Below, piece after piece: positions 8,062 to 15,904 of a stretch of 64,000 nt of DNA. The stretch spans positions 124,001-188,000 of the forward strand of contig CAZLGW010000002.1 of assembly GCA_964559125.1 (NCBI GenBank), in the 5' to 3' direction. Each line of letters begins with the position of its first letter. Position 1 is the stretch's first letter. Under the pieces are notes generated by a model. The model worked only from the letters and a program-made list of their open reading frames with translations, was not told the origin of the DNA and searched no databases. Made by a program: the position numbers and the translations under genes. Origin of the DNA: Ravibacter sp964559125. Lineage in GTDB: Bacteria > Bacteroidota > Bacteroidia > Cytophagales > Spirosomataceae.

Positions 8062-9054
8062 TCAATAATCTTCAATCAAAGGAGGACTGTAATACGCATT
8101 TATTTCCTCTTCTGTAGGTGTCTTCAGGGGACGAATGATCCTGAAGCCGATGAAGGAGGCGTTGGTAAGCCACCACTCGCTTTTCGGCAACTGGGGGTCC
8201 AGGATTTTCCATTCGGCAATAGATTGGGTCCTGGCTGCAGAGCGAAGGTTTTCGGCTTCGTCTACCCAGGAACCGCCGCGTACTGAATTGGGATACAGCT
8301 CGGTTACGGGAGCATGGGGTTCATTTATTTCTCCTTTTGCTTTTTTAGCGTAGTAATCGGCATGGTATTGGTCCAGGGTCCATTCCATTACATTACCATG
8401 CATGTCATGCAGGCCCCATGGGTTCGGTTTTTTTGTCCCGATCTTTTTGTATGTTCCTTCGCTGTTGTCGGTATACCATGCGTAGTCTTTCAGAAGCTTC
8501 GGATCGTTGCCGAAAGAATAGGCGGTTGTCGTTCCCGCACGGGCTGCATATTCCCACTCCGCTTCTGTAGGAAGCCGGTAGAATACGCCTGTTTTTTCAT
8601 AGAGCCACTTGCAGAACAGGATCGCAGCATATTGTGTGACGTTAATAGCGGGGTAGCCCGTACGCCCCATCCCGAATGACATGTCCACGTAAGGAGGACT
8701 CGGCCGGGTACTTCCGTCGGTTTTGGCAATGCTGTTGGTTTCGTCCGGGAAACGCTGGGCAAACTCAACCTCCATCGTCTTGAAAGAATACAGGTCGTAA
8801 ATATCCCAGGTGACCTCATATTTGCCCATCCAGAAAGGCTCTATTTTAACTTTATGTTGCGGACCTTCATCATCTCTGCGGCCTTTTTCGTTTTTGGGGC
8901 TACCCATCAGGAATTCTCCCCCGGCTATGGGAACCATATCGTAGGATTGATCGCTACCTGGAATTTTCTGAGTGTAGTTTTTGAAATCTGCCTGCGAAAA
9001 GGAACTCAAAGCAACGAAGCAGAAAGAGAATATAAAGGCTGTTATTTTCAACAT
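8062..9054 (-). CDS. exported SUMF1/FGE-fold protein without FGE catalytic cysteines
   Basis: 330 residues, start placed at MLKITAFIF because it gives a clean signal peptide ending near SFSQ; a much longer frame upstream to 9282 has no export signal and is probably not translated. The FGE-sulfatase fold is clear: VPIAGGEFLMGS near the N-terminus, YEVTWDIYDLY, RLPTEAEWEYAARAG, NPWGLHDMHGNVMEWT and SVRGGSWVDEAENLRSAAR near the C-terminus. In true formylglycine-generating enzymes two cysteines lie just after the RGGS segment; here the corresponding stretch WVDEAENLR has none. The protein is therefore unlikely to make formylglycine. It may act as a binding or structural protein, like the GldK/GldJ proteins that share the fold. 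Confidence 0.85.
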   Translation of the reverse strand: MLKITAFIFSFCFVALSSFSQADFKNYTQKIPGSDQSYDMVPIAGGEFLMGSPKNEKGRRDDEGPQHKVKIEPFWMGKYEVTWDIYDLYSFKTMEVEFAQRFPDETNSIAKTDGSTRPSPPYVDMSFGMGRTGYPAINVTQYAAILFCKWLYEKTGVFYRLPTEAEWEYAARAGTTTAYSFGNDPKLLKDYAWYTDNSEGTYKKIGTKKPNPWGLHDMHGNVMEWTLDQYHADYYAKKAKGEINEPHAPVTELYPNSVRGGSWVDEAENLRSAARTQSIAEWKILDPQLPKSEWWLTNASFIGFRIIRPLKTPTEEEINAYYSPPLIEDY

Positions 9055-9287
9055 TTGATAACTGCTTTTAAGTAAGTTAGAATAATTAGCTACAAATTTG
9101 GGGAATTTTACGGTTTCGTTATTAGTGTCAGGCAAATATTTGTCGGCCTGGTAAAGCTCTGCTTCCGTAAACATGCATGACGGGCCGGGTTGCCGGTAAG
9201 ACAAGGTAATTTGTGTCAAGTTTAAACTTTCGAGACAAATTGACCGTAATTTAGCAGCGCTTTTGCGTCGGGGGTCGGACAACAGAG

Positions 9288-9320
9288 GGCTGATAGCTGA
9301 CTGCTGAAAGCTGATAACTT
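9288..9320. repeat. dispersed GCTGATAGCTGA-type repeat copy
   Basis: A 33-base stretch built from GCTGATAGCTGA and AAGCTGATAAC units directly before the ABC-F gene. It belongs to the same family as the copies at 22477-22589, 29641-29710 and 61308-61370. This copy is a single arm without an obvious full hairpin. Confidence 0.55.
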
Positions 9321-9328
9321 AAAAAAGA

Positions 9329-11194
9329 ATGAATTTATTGTCTGCGGAAAATCTCTCCCATTCCTTCGGAGATAAGTGGTTGTTTAAAGAAATATCAATA
9401 GGGCTTAATCTGGGTGATAAAGTGGCGCTGATCGGTACCAACGGCACCGGGAAAACCACGTTGTTGTCTTTCCTGGCGGGCAGAGAACAACCCGACAGCG
9501 GTATGGTCAGTGTGAGGAAAGGTACCAGGATCGGTTACCTGGAGCAGAGCCCGGCTTTCGACGGTGCATTGTCGGTAATGGATGTCGTCTTTGCCGACGA
9601 CAATATCGTGGCCCGGACTGTAAAGGAATATGAAAAGGCCCTGATGGGAGATAACGAAGCAATTTTGACCTCGACGCTGGATGCCATGCACAGGCACAAA
9701 GCCTGGGATTTTGAATCGAAGGCGAAAGAAGTATTGGGAAGGCTGGGGATTCATGACGTACAGGCATATTTCGGACAGCTTTCGGGCGGACAGAAGAAAC
9801 GTGTTGCCCTGGCCAGAATACTGCTTGAAGAGCCCGACCTGCTGATCCTCGACGAACCTACCAACCACCTCGACCTCTCGACGATAGAGTGGCTCGAAGG
9901 ATACCTCAACACGGCGAATACCACTTTCATTACGGTGACGCACGACCGCTATTTCCTGGACAAAGTCTGCAACCTGACAGTCGAACTGGAAGGAGGGAAC
10001 CTTTATACCTATAAAGGGAACTACGCTTATTTCCTGGAGAAAAAGGCCGAGCGGGAAAACATAGAAAGCGCGGAAATAGACAAGGCGCGTAACCTCATGA
10101 GGAAGGAGCTCGAATGGATCCGCCGCCAGCCTAAGGCGCGCGGGACCAAGGCAAAATACCGGGTAGATGCTTTCGAGGATCTTAAGGACAAGGCCGGCCA
10201 GCGGAAATACGACGACAAGATCGACCTGAATGTCCGTTCGAGCCGTTTGGGTTCGAAGATCATCGAGCTGCAGAGCGTGGGTAAGCGGTATGGCGAAAAA
10301 GAGCTGATTCACAATTTTCTCTATACCTTCAGAAAAGGCGACCGTATCGGGATTGTCGGGCCGAACGGTACCGGGAAAACAACCTTACTCCGGATGATCA
10401 CCGGTAATCTCAGGCCCGATAACGGGCAGGTTGTAAGGGGAGATACCGTGAAATTCGGCTACTATACCCAGTCGGAGCTGGACTATAAGAATGGGCAGAG
10501 GGTCTCTGACATGGTGAAAGAAAACGCAGAGGTCGTACGGTTGGGTACGGGGCAGACGGTCACGGTTTCGCAATACCTGCAGGCTTTTTTATTTCCGCCA
10601 AATAAGCAGCACGATTATGTCGAAAAGCTTAGCGGTGGTGAAAAGAGGAGATTACAACTGCTGCTCATGCTGATGAGCGAGCCCAATTTCCTGATCCTCG
10701 ATGAGCCGACCAACGACCTCGATATTACAAGTCTTAACGTGCTGGAGGAGTTTCTTGCCAATTTCCCGGGTTGTTTGCTGATCGTCTCTCACGACCGTTA
10801 TTTCCTGGATCGCCTTGTAGATCATCTCTTTGTATTTGAAGGTGACGGCCGGATCAGGGATTTTCCGGGCAATTATACGGATTATAGGAACTGGCTGGAA
10901 GAAAACGGGAATACAACCGGGGAGCTAAAGGCACCTAAGCAGGTGCCGGTTGCCAGGAAGCAGGAGCCGGCCGAAGAGCAGAAAAGGAAGGCTTCCTTTA
11001 AGGAGAAAAAAGAATTCGACACGCTTGAACAGGAAATAGCAGACCTGGAGAGCCGGAAATCGGAACTTTTATCTTTTTTGGAAAAAGGCGGCGATCACGT
11101 TCAACTGCTGGAGTGGTCGAAGCAATTGGAAGAAGTTTCGGAGCTTCTTTCGGCTAAGGAGCTGAGATGGTTGGAACTTTCGGAAATTATGTAA
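9329..11194 (+). CDS. ABC-F family ATPase (Uup-like)
   Basis: 621 residues with two ABC nucleotide-binding domains and no membrane segment, the layout of ABC-F translation factors. Domain 1 has the P-loop GTNGTGKT (36-43), signature LSGGQKKRV (about 151) and Walker B LLILDEPTNHLD. Domain 2 has GPNGTGKT (about 344), LSGGEKRRL (about 434) and FLILDEPTNDLD. An inter-domain linker with RNLMRKELEWIRRQPKARG, typical of Uup, joins them, and a coiled-coil tail follows at about 560-621 (FDTLEQEIADLESRK). Uup-type proteins bind ribosomes and branched DNA. It is transcribed on its own or with the DedA gene 100 bases downstream. Confidence 0.93.
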   Translation: MNLLSAENLSHSFGDKWLFKEISIGLNLGDKVALIGTNGTGKTTLLSFLAGREQPDSGMVSVRKGTRIGYLEQSPAFDGALSVMDVVFADDNIVARTVKEYEKALMGDNEAILTSTLDAMHRHKAWDFESKAKEVLGRLGIHDVQAYFGQLSGGQKKRVALARILLEEPDLLILDEPTNHLDLSTIEWLEGYLNTANTTFITVTHDRYFLDKVCNLTVELEGGNLYTYKGNYAYFLEKKAERENIESAEIDKARNLMRKELEWIRRQPKARGTKAKYRVDAFEDLKDKAGQRKYDDKIDLNVRSSRLGSKIIELQSVGKRYGEKELIHNFLYTFRKGDRIGIVGPNGTGKTTLLRMITGNLRPDNGQVVRGDTVKFGYYTQSELDYKNGQRVSDMVKENAEVVRLGTGQTVTVSQYLQAFLFPPNKQHDYVEKLSGGEKRRLQLLLMLMSEPNFLILDEPTNDLDITSLNVLEEFLANFPGCLLIVSHDRYFLDRLVDHLFVFEGDGRIRDFPGNYTDYRNWLEENGNTTGELKAPKQVPVARKQEPAEEQKRKASFKEKKEFDTLEQEIADLESRKSELLSFLEKGGDHVQLLEWSKQLEEVSELLSAKELRWLELSEIM

Positions 11195-11294
11195 TTTTGG
11201 GCTGCCCACAGGTAGCTTTTACCCTGCCCGGAGATCGAAAATAGCGTTCCTCGCAGAAGAATAAGCCCTATTTTGCTCAGTATCAAATAAGTAC

Positions 11295-11933
11295 ATGAAT
11301 TCAATAGCCGAGTTTTTCCAGTTCTTGCTCAATTCAGAGGAAATTATTGTAACTGGGGGCTTGATAGTGATCACACTGATCGTTTTTGCCGAAAACGGTC
11401 TTTTCTTTGCTTTTTTTCTACCCGGCGATTATCTGGTGTTCCTGGCAGGAGTTTTTTGCGCTACGAAGATATTGGATGTCCCGGTCACAGTGCTCCTGGC
11501 CTGTCTTTTCGGTGCTGCCGTATTGGGTTCGTTAACGGGATATTTTTTTGGGAGGTACTTTGGCGACTGGTTACAGAACCGGCCCGATTCGCTTTTTTTC
11601 AAGAAGAAATATCTTTTAAGAACGCGTAAGTATTTTGATAAATACGGAAGCAGGACGCTGGTGATCAGCCGTTTTCTGCCTATTGTCCGTACTTTTGCTC
11701 CTATCCTGGCCGGCCTGACCAAAATGTCGTGGGGGAATTATTTTCTTTTTAACGTGATCGGGGCTTTCCTGTGGATAGGAAGCCTGACCGGGGGAGGGTA
11801 CCTGTTCGGGGAGAAATTTCCCGGTATAATCGACTATGTTGAATACATCATTGCGTTCTTTCTGCTGATCACTACCGTGACGGTAATACGGGGATATTTT
11901 AAAGCGAAAGAAGACCTGGCCGAAAATGAATGA
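11295..11933 (+). CDS. DedA/VTT-family membrane protein
   Basis: 212 residues with about five hydrophobic segments. The DedA signature is present: ENGLFFAFFLPGDYLVFLAG, GYFFGRYFGDWL and SRFLPIVRTFAPILAG, the last with the conserved arginines needed for transport activity in E. coli DedA proteins. Members of this superfamily flip undecaprenyl phosphate or phospholipids across the inner membrane. The next gene, a GT2 glycosyltransferase likely acting on a polyprenyl phosphate, overlaps its end by eight bases, so a link between lipid-carrier handling and glycosyl transfer is plausible. Confidence 0.9.
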   Translation: MNSIAEFFQFLLNSEEIIVTGGLIVITLIVFAENGLFFAFFLPGDYLVFLAGVFCATKILDVPVTVLLACLFGAAVLGSLTGYFFGRYFGDWLQNRPDSLFFKKKYLLRTRKYFDKYGSRTLVISRFLPIVRTFAPILAGLTKMSWGNYFLFNVIGAFLWIGSLTGGGYLFGEKFPGIIDYVEYIIAFFLLITTVTVIRGYFKAKEDLAENE

Positions 11934-12714
11934 CCAAACGACTGCCTGCAAAATGAAACTGAGTGTTGTCATACCGGCATATAATGAAGAAGAATCGATA
12001 GCCCATACGCTGAGGTCGCTGCATTCGACCCTGAAAAAGTATGGCATTGAGCATGAGATATGCGTGACCAACGACAACTCGAAAGACGGGACTTTGAAAG
12101 TTCTCGATGAGTTGTCGATGGAGATCCCGGAGCTGGTTTATTATACCAACCCGGGGCCTAACGGGTTCGGGTATGCGGTCAGGTACGGGCTGGAAAGGTT
12201 TACCGGCGACTGTGTGGCCGTATTCATGGCCGACATGTCTGACGACCCCGAAGACCTGGTGAAGTTTTATAATAAAATGTGTGAGGGAGATTACGACTGC
12301 GTTTTCGGATCGCGCTGGGAGGCAGGTGGAAAAGTGATCGACTATCCGAGGGTCAAAAAGGTAGTCAACCGCATCGCCAATTTCATAGTGAAAATAGTAA
12401 TGGGTATCAGGTATAACGATACCACCAATGCTTTCAAGCTATATAAAAGAGAAACCATCGAAGGCATAAAACCGTTTCTTTCTCCCCATTTCAATCTTAC
12501 TATAGAGCTGCCGCTGAAAGCCATGGTAAGAGGATACAGCTATGCGGTAGTACCGAACAGTTGGACAAACCGGAAATACGGCGAATCAAAGCTGAAAATA
12601 AAGGAGATGGGAAGCCGTTATTTCTTCATCCTGATGTACTGCCTGATCGAAAAATACTTCTCCAGGGGTGATTTCATGAAAAAGGGAGCGAATGCGGCCC
12701 GCGTCAGCCGGTGA
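11926..12714 (+). CDS. GT2 family glycosyltransferase, polyprenyl-phosphate type
   Basis: 262 residues. The GT-A fold motifs are SVVIPAYNEEESI near the start, TNDNSKDGT, and the metal-binding area ADMSDDPEDLV (about residue 103). The overall sequence resembles dolichyl-phosphate mannose synthase and undecaprenyl-phosphate glycosyltransferases, including the NRKYGESKLKIKEMG segment near the C-terminus. There are no C-terminal membrane spans. It probably transfers a sugar from a nucleotide donor to a polyprenyl phosphate. Start at 11926 overlaps the DedA stop; MKLSVVI at 11953 is an equally possible start. Confidence 0.87.
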   Translation: MNDQTTACKMKLSVVIPAYNEEESIAHTLRSLHSTLKKYGIEHEICVTNDNSKDGTLKVLDELSMEIPELVYYTNPGPNGFGYAVRYGLERFTGDCVAVFMADMSDDPEDLVKFYNKMCEGDYDCVFGSRWEAGGKVIDYPRVKKVVNRIANFIVKIVMGIRYNDTTNAFKLYKRETIEGIKPFLSPHFNLTIELPLKAMVRGYSYAVVPNSWTNRKYGESKLKIKEMGSRYFFILMYCLIEKYFSRGDFMKKGANAARVSR

Positions 12715-12853
12715 GAGTTTGCCTTCAGCTCATATGTCTCATAGAGAATGAATGACCCGGAGCCGGAAAGGGGGCCACTTATTGTATAAACTATATCACT
12801 CCTTCCAGCTTATTGAGGTAGATCAATGTCTGCCTGGTTATATATGTGCAATT

Positions 12854-12874
12854 TTGTATATAAGATTAATACAA
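12854..12874. promoter_or_regulatory. inverted repeat TTGTAT-9-ATACAA before the dioxygenase gene
   Basis: Arms TTGTAT (12854-12859) and ATACAA (12869-12874) are perfect complements, eight bases before the ATG. Size and position fit an operator for a dimeric repressor of MarR or HxlR type. No such regulator is encoded nearby, so this is a candidate only. Confidence 0.35.
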
Positions 12875-12881
12875 GATTGAT

Positions 12882-13805
12882 ATGGAAACTAAAATATCAG
12901 GTCTGCATCATATTACAGCAATTGCTGATAATGCAAAAAGGAACTACAGGTTTTACACAGAGGTACTCGGGCTTCGTCTGGTGAAAAAGACTGTCAACTT
13001 TGACGATCCGGGAACTTATCATTTTTATTTCGGTGATAAAGTGGGGACTCCCGGTACAATTCTTACGTTCTTTCCATGGGAAGGGATCGGAAAAGGTTTC
13101 AATGGCAGCGGTATGGCTACTCACATCGGTTATGCCGTTCCACCCGGTAGCCTGGAATTCTGGAAGGAATGGCTCGGACAACATAGTATCGAAGTAGTCG
13201 CAGGGGAATTGTTTGGTGAAAAACTGATCTCTTTTTCTGATCCTGACGGGCTCCAGCTGCAATTGATAGAAACCGACGACAAGCGGGAACCCTGGACCGG
13301 CTCAGGAATTGGGGAAGAGGTTGCACTCAGGGGCTTTCACAACGTGACGCTGACCCTTCGAAAATCGTATCCTACCCTGAAAGTACTGACCGATATACTC
13401 GGGTATGACTTGAAATGTGAAAAGGAAGGTAGGTTCCGGCTTGTTAGCCAGGATACAGGGACGGCTAATATTGTTGACGTAGTGGAAGATCCGTTGGTCT
13501 CGGCCGGGAGAGGGGCGGCAGGTACCAATCATCATGTTGCCTTTAGAGTGAAGAACGAAGACGTCCTGATGAAGTACAGGGAAAAGATATTGTCTGCCGG
13601 GCTTGATATCACTCACAAAATCGACCGGGATTACTTCTTTTCTCTTTATTTCCGTGAGCCCGGAGGGATTCTGTTTGAAATTGCGACCGATAATCCGGGT
13701 TTCACCCGCGATGAACGAGTGGAAGATCTGGGCAGAAATCTTAAACTACCGGTTCGTTACGAATCTTTGAGAGATAAAATTGAGAAAGTTTTGCCGGAAT
13801 TGTAA
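12882..13805 (+). CDS. ring-cleaving dioxygenase, two VOC domains (MhqO-like), copy 1
   Basis: 307 residues made of two VOC (glyoxalase/dioxygenase) modules. Metal-ligand positions are visible as GLHHITAIA at the start, GFHNVTLTL at the second module, NHHVAFRV and GGILFEIATDNPGF near the C-terminus. The sequence is of the MhqO/MhqE type, whose B. subtilis members detoxify hydroquinones and catechol-like compounds. A close paralogue follows at 14058, then a carboxylesterase of the MhqD type; together they look like a quinone-response cluster. Between the paralogues is a broken GNAT gene. Confidence 0.88.
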   Translation: METKISGLHHITAIADNAKRNYRFYTEVLGLRLVKKTVNFDDPGTYHFYFGDKVGTPGTILTFFPWEGIGKGFNGSGMATHIGYAVPPGSLEFWKEWLGQHSIEVVAGELFGEKLISFSDPDGLQLQLIETDDKREPWTGSGIGEEVALRGFHNVTLTLRKSYPTLKVLTDILGYDLKCEKEGRFRLVSQDTGTANIVDVVEDPLVSAGRGAAGTNHHVAFRVKNEDVLMKYREKILSAGLDITHKIDRDYFFSLYFREPGGILFEIATDNPGFTRDERVEDLGRNLKLPVRYESLRDKIEKVLPEL

Positions 13806-13818
13806 AAAGTTGAAAGTT

Positions 13819-14054
13819 ATGGAAAGGTTTGAAGTAGTATTGGAAAATGGGAGAGGAGAGGTAAAACTGTTTTCCATACCGAAGTATACCCTCAGTTTGA
13901 GGGAAAAAAAGGTTTCGGACGGTTGCTTCTGCAGCAGATGGTTGCTTATGCAAGGGAAAACGGGTTGAAGGTGATACCCCTATGTCCGTACGTTCATGAG
14001 CAATTCAAGCGCCGACCGAATGAATACCTGGATATCTGGTTTCAAAATATTTAG
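13819..14054 (+). pseudogene. broken GNAT acetyltransferase gene (frameshift)
   Basis: The stretch starts with ATG and MERFEVVLENGRGEVKLF in one frame, which closes at a TGA shortly after LLMQGKTG. In another frame from about 13910 one reads GFGRLLLQQMVAYARENG, then LKVIPLCPYVHEQFKRR, and a TAG at 14054; this is the C-terminal half of a COG2388-type GNAT enzyme, like the intact gene at 881-1219. The frames join at a run of seven A bases (13904-13910), where one extra A would restore a single frame. Even so, the segment before the acetyl-CoA loop is some 15 residues shorter than in relatives, so an internal deletion is also likely. A sequencing error at the A-run cannot be excluded. Confidence 0.7.
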
Positions 14055-14057
14055 ACT

Positions 14058-15017
14058 ATGACGAAGTTGATCAAAGGGATTCATCATGTTACCGCTATAA
14101 CGGGCGATGCCCAGGAGAATTACGACTTTTATACGGGAGTGTTGGGGCTACGCATGGTTAAGAAAACTGTGAATTTTGAAAACCCCGGGGTTTATCATTT
14201 GTATTTTGGTGATGCAGAGGGTAATCCGGGAACGATTCTGACCACGTTTCCTTATGGCCGGGACCTGGCAAAGGGGCGGCATGGTAAGGGAATGCTAAAT
14301 ACGACAGCCTTCTCTGTAGAAATGGAGGGTCTGGATTTTTGGCTGCAGCGTCTCGACCGGTTCGATGTTGCCTATAAGTACCCACAGGAGCGTTTCAAAG
14401 GCGAAGTTTTCGTTTACCTGGAAGATCCCGACGGCTTGGGTTTAGAGCTTGTATTTAGTAAAGACGATCTGAGAAGAGGATATACAGATGGCAGCATTCC
14501 GCCGGAGCTGGCTATTAAAGGATTCCATCACGTGGAAATCTGGCTTGAAAGCATTGAGCGCACTGCTGCGCTGCTTACAATGCAGATGAATCACCGGGTG
14601 ATCAGGGAAAGCTCGGGGCGGATCAGGCTTGGTGTGGAAGATCAGCCGGGAAAATATGTAGACCTGCTGGCTATGCCCGGTGTATTGCGTGGGTTGGGCG
14701 GGCGCGGTTCCGTTCATCATCTTGCTTTTGAAACACCGGATAGGGAAAGCCAGGTCCGGATAAAAGAAGGACTGGAGAATTACGGACTGCAGGTTACGGA
14801 AATAAAAGACAGGAAATATTTTTCTTCCGTGTATTTCAGGGAGCCTGGAGGAGTCCTTTTTGAGGTAGCTACCTCAACGCCGGGATTCTTGGTAGATGAG
14901 CCTGCCGGCTCTCTCGGGGAGTCGCTAATGCTCCCGCACCAGTTTGAAGCCGAGCGAGACCGGCTTGCAGGATTACTTTCGGAAATAAACTATAACTCAG
15001 GAAAGGATCGGTTATGA
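14058..15017 (+). CDS. ring-cleaving dioxygenase, two VOC domains (MhqO-like), copy 2
   Basis: 319 residues, clearly paralogous to the gene at 12882. The start reads KGIHHVTAITGDAQENYDFY against GLHHITAIADNAKRNYRFY in copy 1, and the C-terminal metal-ligand segment GGVLFEVATSTPGF matches GGILFEIATDNPGF. Two VOC modules are arranged in tandem. It begins three bases after the broken GNAT gene and its stop overlaps the esterase start (ATGA), so it is translationally coupled to that gene. The probable role is oxygen-dependent cleavage of hydroquinone-type rings; substrate is inferred from family. Confidence 0.88.
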   Translation: MTKLIKGIHHVTAITGDAQENYDFYTGVLGLRMVKKTVNFENPGVYHLYFGDAEGNPGTILTTFPYGRDLAKGRHGKGMLNTTAFSVEMEGLDFWLQRLDRFDVAYKYPQERFKGEVFVYLEDPDGLGLELVFSKDDLRRGYTDGSIPPELAIKGFHHVEIWLESIERTAALLTMQMNHRVIRESSGRIRLGVEDQPGKYVDLLAMPGVLRGLGGRGSVHHLAFETPDRESQVRIKEGLENYGLQVTEIKDRKYFSSVYFREPGGVLFEVATSTPGFLVDEPAGSLGESLMLPHQFEAERDRLAGLLSEINYNSGKDRL

Positions 15018-15640
15018 GTCATGAACTCAATATAAAACAAGCAGGTAATCCACTTGAAACGACTGAGAAGGTATTGATCATGCTGCATGGAAGAGGAGGG
15101 TCCGCCTCTGATATTCTGACGATATCCAATTATCTTGTGGTAGAAGATTTTACCCTTCTGGCCCCACAGGCGACTAATGATACCTGGTACCCTTTGTCTT
15201 TTTTGGCTCCGGTTGAAGATAATGAGCCCTGGCTGCGGTCTGCGCTTGATATAGTACAGAAAACAGTTGATTATGCAAAGCAAGCTGGGGTACAGCAGGA
15301 GAATATTTACTTTTTCGGGTTTTCACAGGGAGCCTGCCTGGCTTTGGAGTTTTTGGCCAGGAAGGCAGGCTCCTTCGGGGGAGCTGTGGCTTTAAGTGGC
15401 GGCGTGATCGGTAGGACGATTGATCGAAGTAATTACACAGGCGATTTTTTACACATGCCGCTGTTCTTGTCTACCAGTAACCCCGACTTTCATGTCCCGG
15501 TAGAACGTGTATACGCGACCGCCAATATTTTCAGAGATATGGGTGCAGAGGTAACAGAGAAAGTGTATGAAGGAATGGGACACAATATTAACCCCGAACA
15601 GTTGAATCTCGCCAACCGGATAGTGTTTAAAAAATACTAA
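15014..15640 (+). CDS. alpha/beta-hydrolase, phospholipase/carboxylesterase family (MhqD-like)
   Basis: 208 residues. The alpha/beta-hydrolase features are an oxyanion segment MLHGRGGSASD, the nucleophile elbow GFSQGACLAL (Ser near residue 106), and a C-terminal GMGHNINPEQ supplying the catalytic His. This is the family of E. coli YpfH and B. subtilis MhqD. In B. subtilis mhqD is co-regulated with the ring-cleaving dioxygenases mhqE and mhqO, which matches the coupling to the dioxygenase gene upstream here. Confidence 0.88.
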   Translation: MSHELNIKQAGNPLETTEKVLIMLHGRGGSASDILTISNYLVVEDFTLLAPQATNDTWYPLSFLAPVEDNEPWLRSALDIVQKTVDYAKQAGVQQENIYFFGFSQGACLALEFLARKAGSFGGAVALSGGVIGRTIDRSNYTGDFLHMPLFLSTSNPDFHVPVERVYATANIFRDMGAEVTEKVYEGMGHNINPEQLNLANRIVFKKY

Positions 15641-15666
15641 GGATATAGCTTTAAAAGCTAGCCGGA

Positions 15667-15825
15667 ATGTATGAATCGGTTTTATGCGATCTTAAAAAAA
15701 TCCAAGAGGCTATCTCTCCGGAATCAGGCAGGCTTTTTTATCCGGGTCCGGATGGGTATCGGAGGTGCGTCACGAGATTCAGCCACTCAGGGAAGCATGT
15801 TACCCGTTTTATGAAGACGCAATGA
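15667..15825 (+). CDS. small open reading frame, 52 residues, unknown
   Basis: An ATG-started frame reading MYESVLCDLKKIQEAISPES and ending KHVTRFMKTQ, in the 264-base gap between the esterase and the POT transporter. I recognise no family. The composition looks protein-like, but the size is compatible with chance. Otherwise this gap holds nothing I can identify. Confidence 0.25.
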   Translation: MYESVLCDLKKIQEAISPESGRLFYPGPDGYRRCVTRFSHSGKHVTRFMKTQ

Positions 15826-15904
15826 GGTATTAAACAGATTATTCCTTATTTTTTCGGAATCAACTTCGTAACTCAGCCCAATCATCTTTTCAGATACGGT
15901 ATCT

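Noticed and set aside
9055..9282. N-terminal extension of the SUMF1-fold protein to 9282
   Set aside because: The extension has no domain and would bury the signal peptide that starts at 9054.
9395..10312. A 305-codon frame antisense to the ABC-F gene
   Set aside because: Shadow of a strongly conserved gene; no family resemblance.
11926..15640. A defence island or novel immunity module
   Set aside because: All genes here are explained by ordinary metabolic families; no nuclease, toxin, retron, or effector motifs were found.
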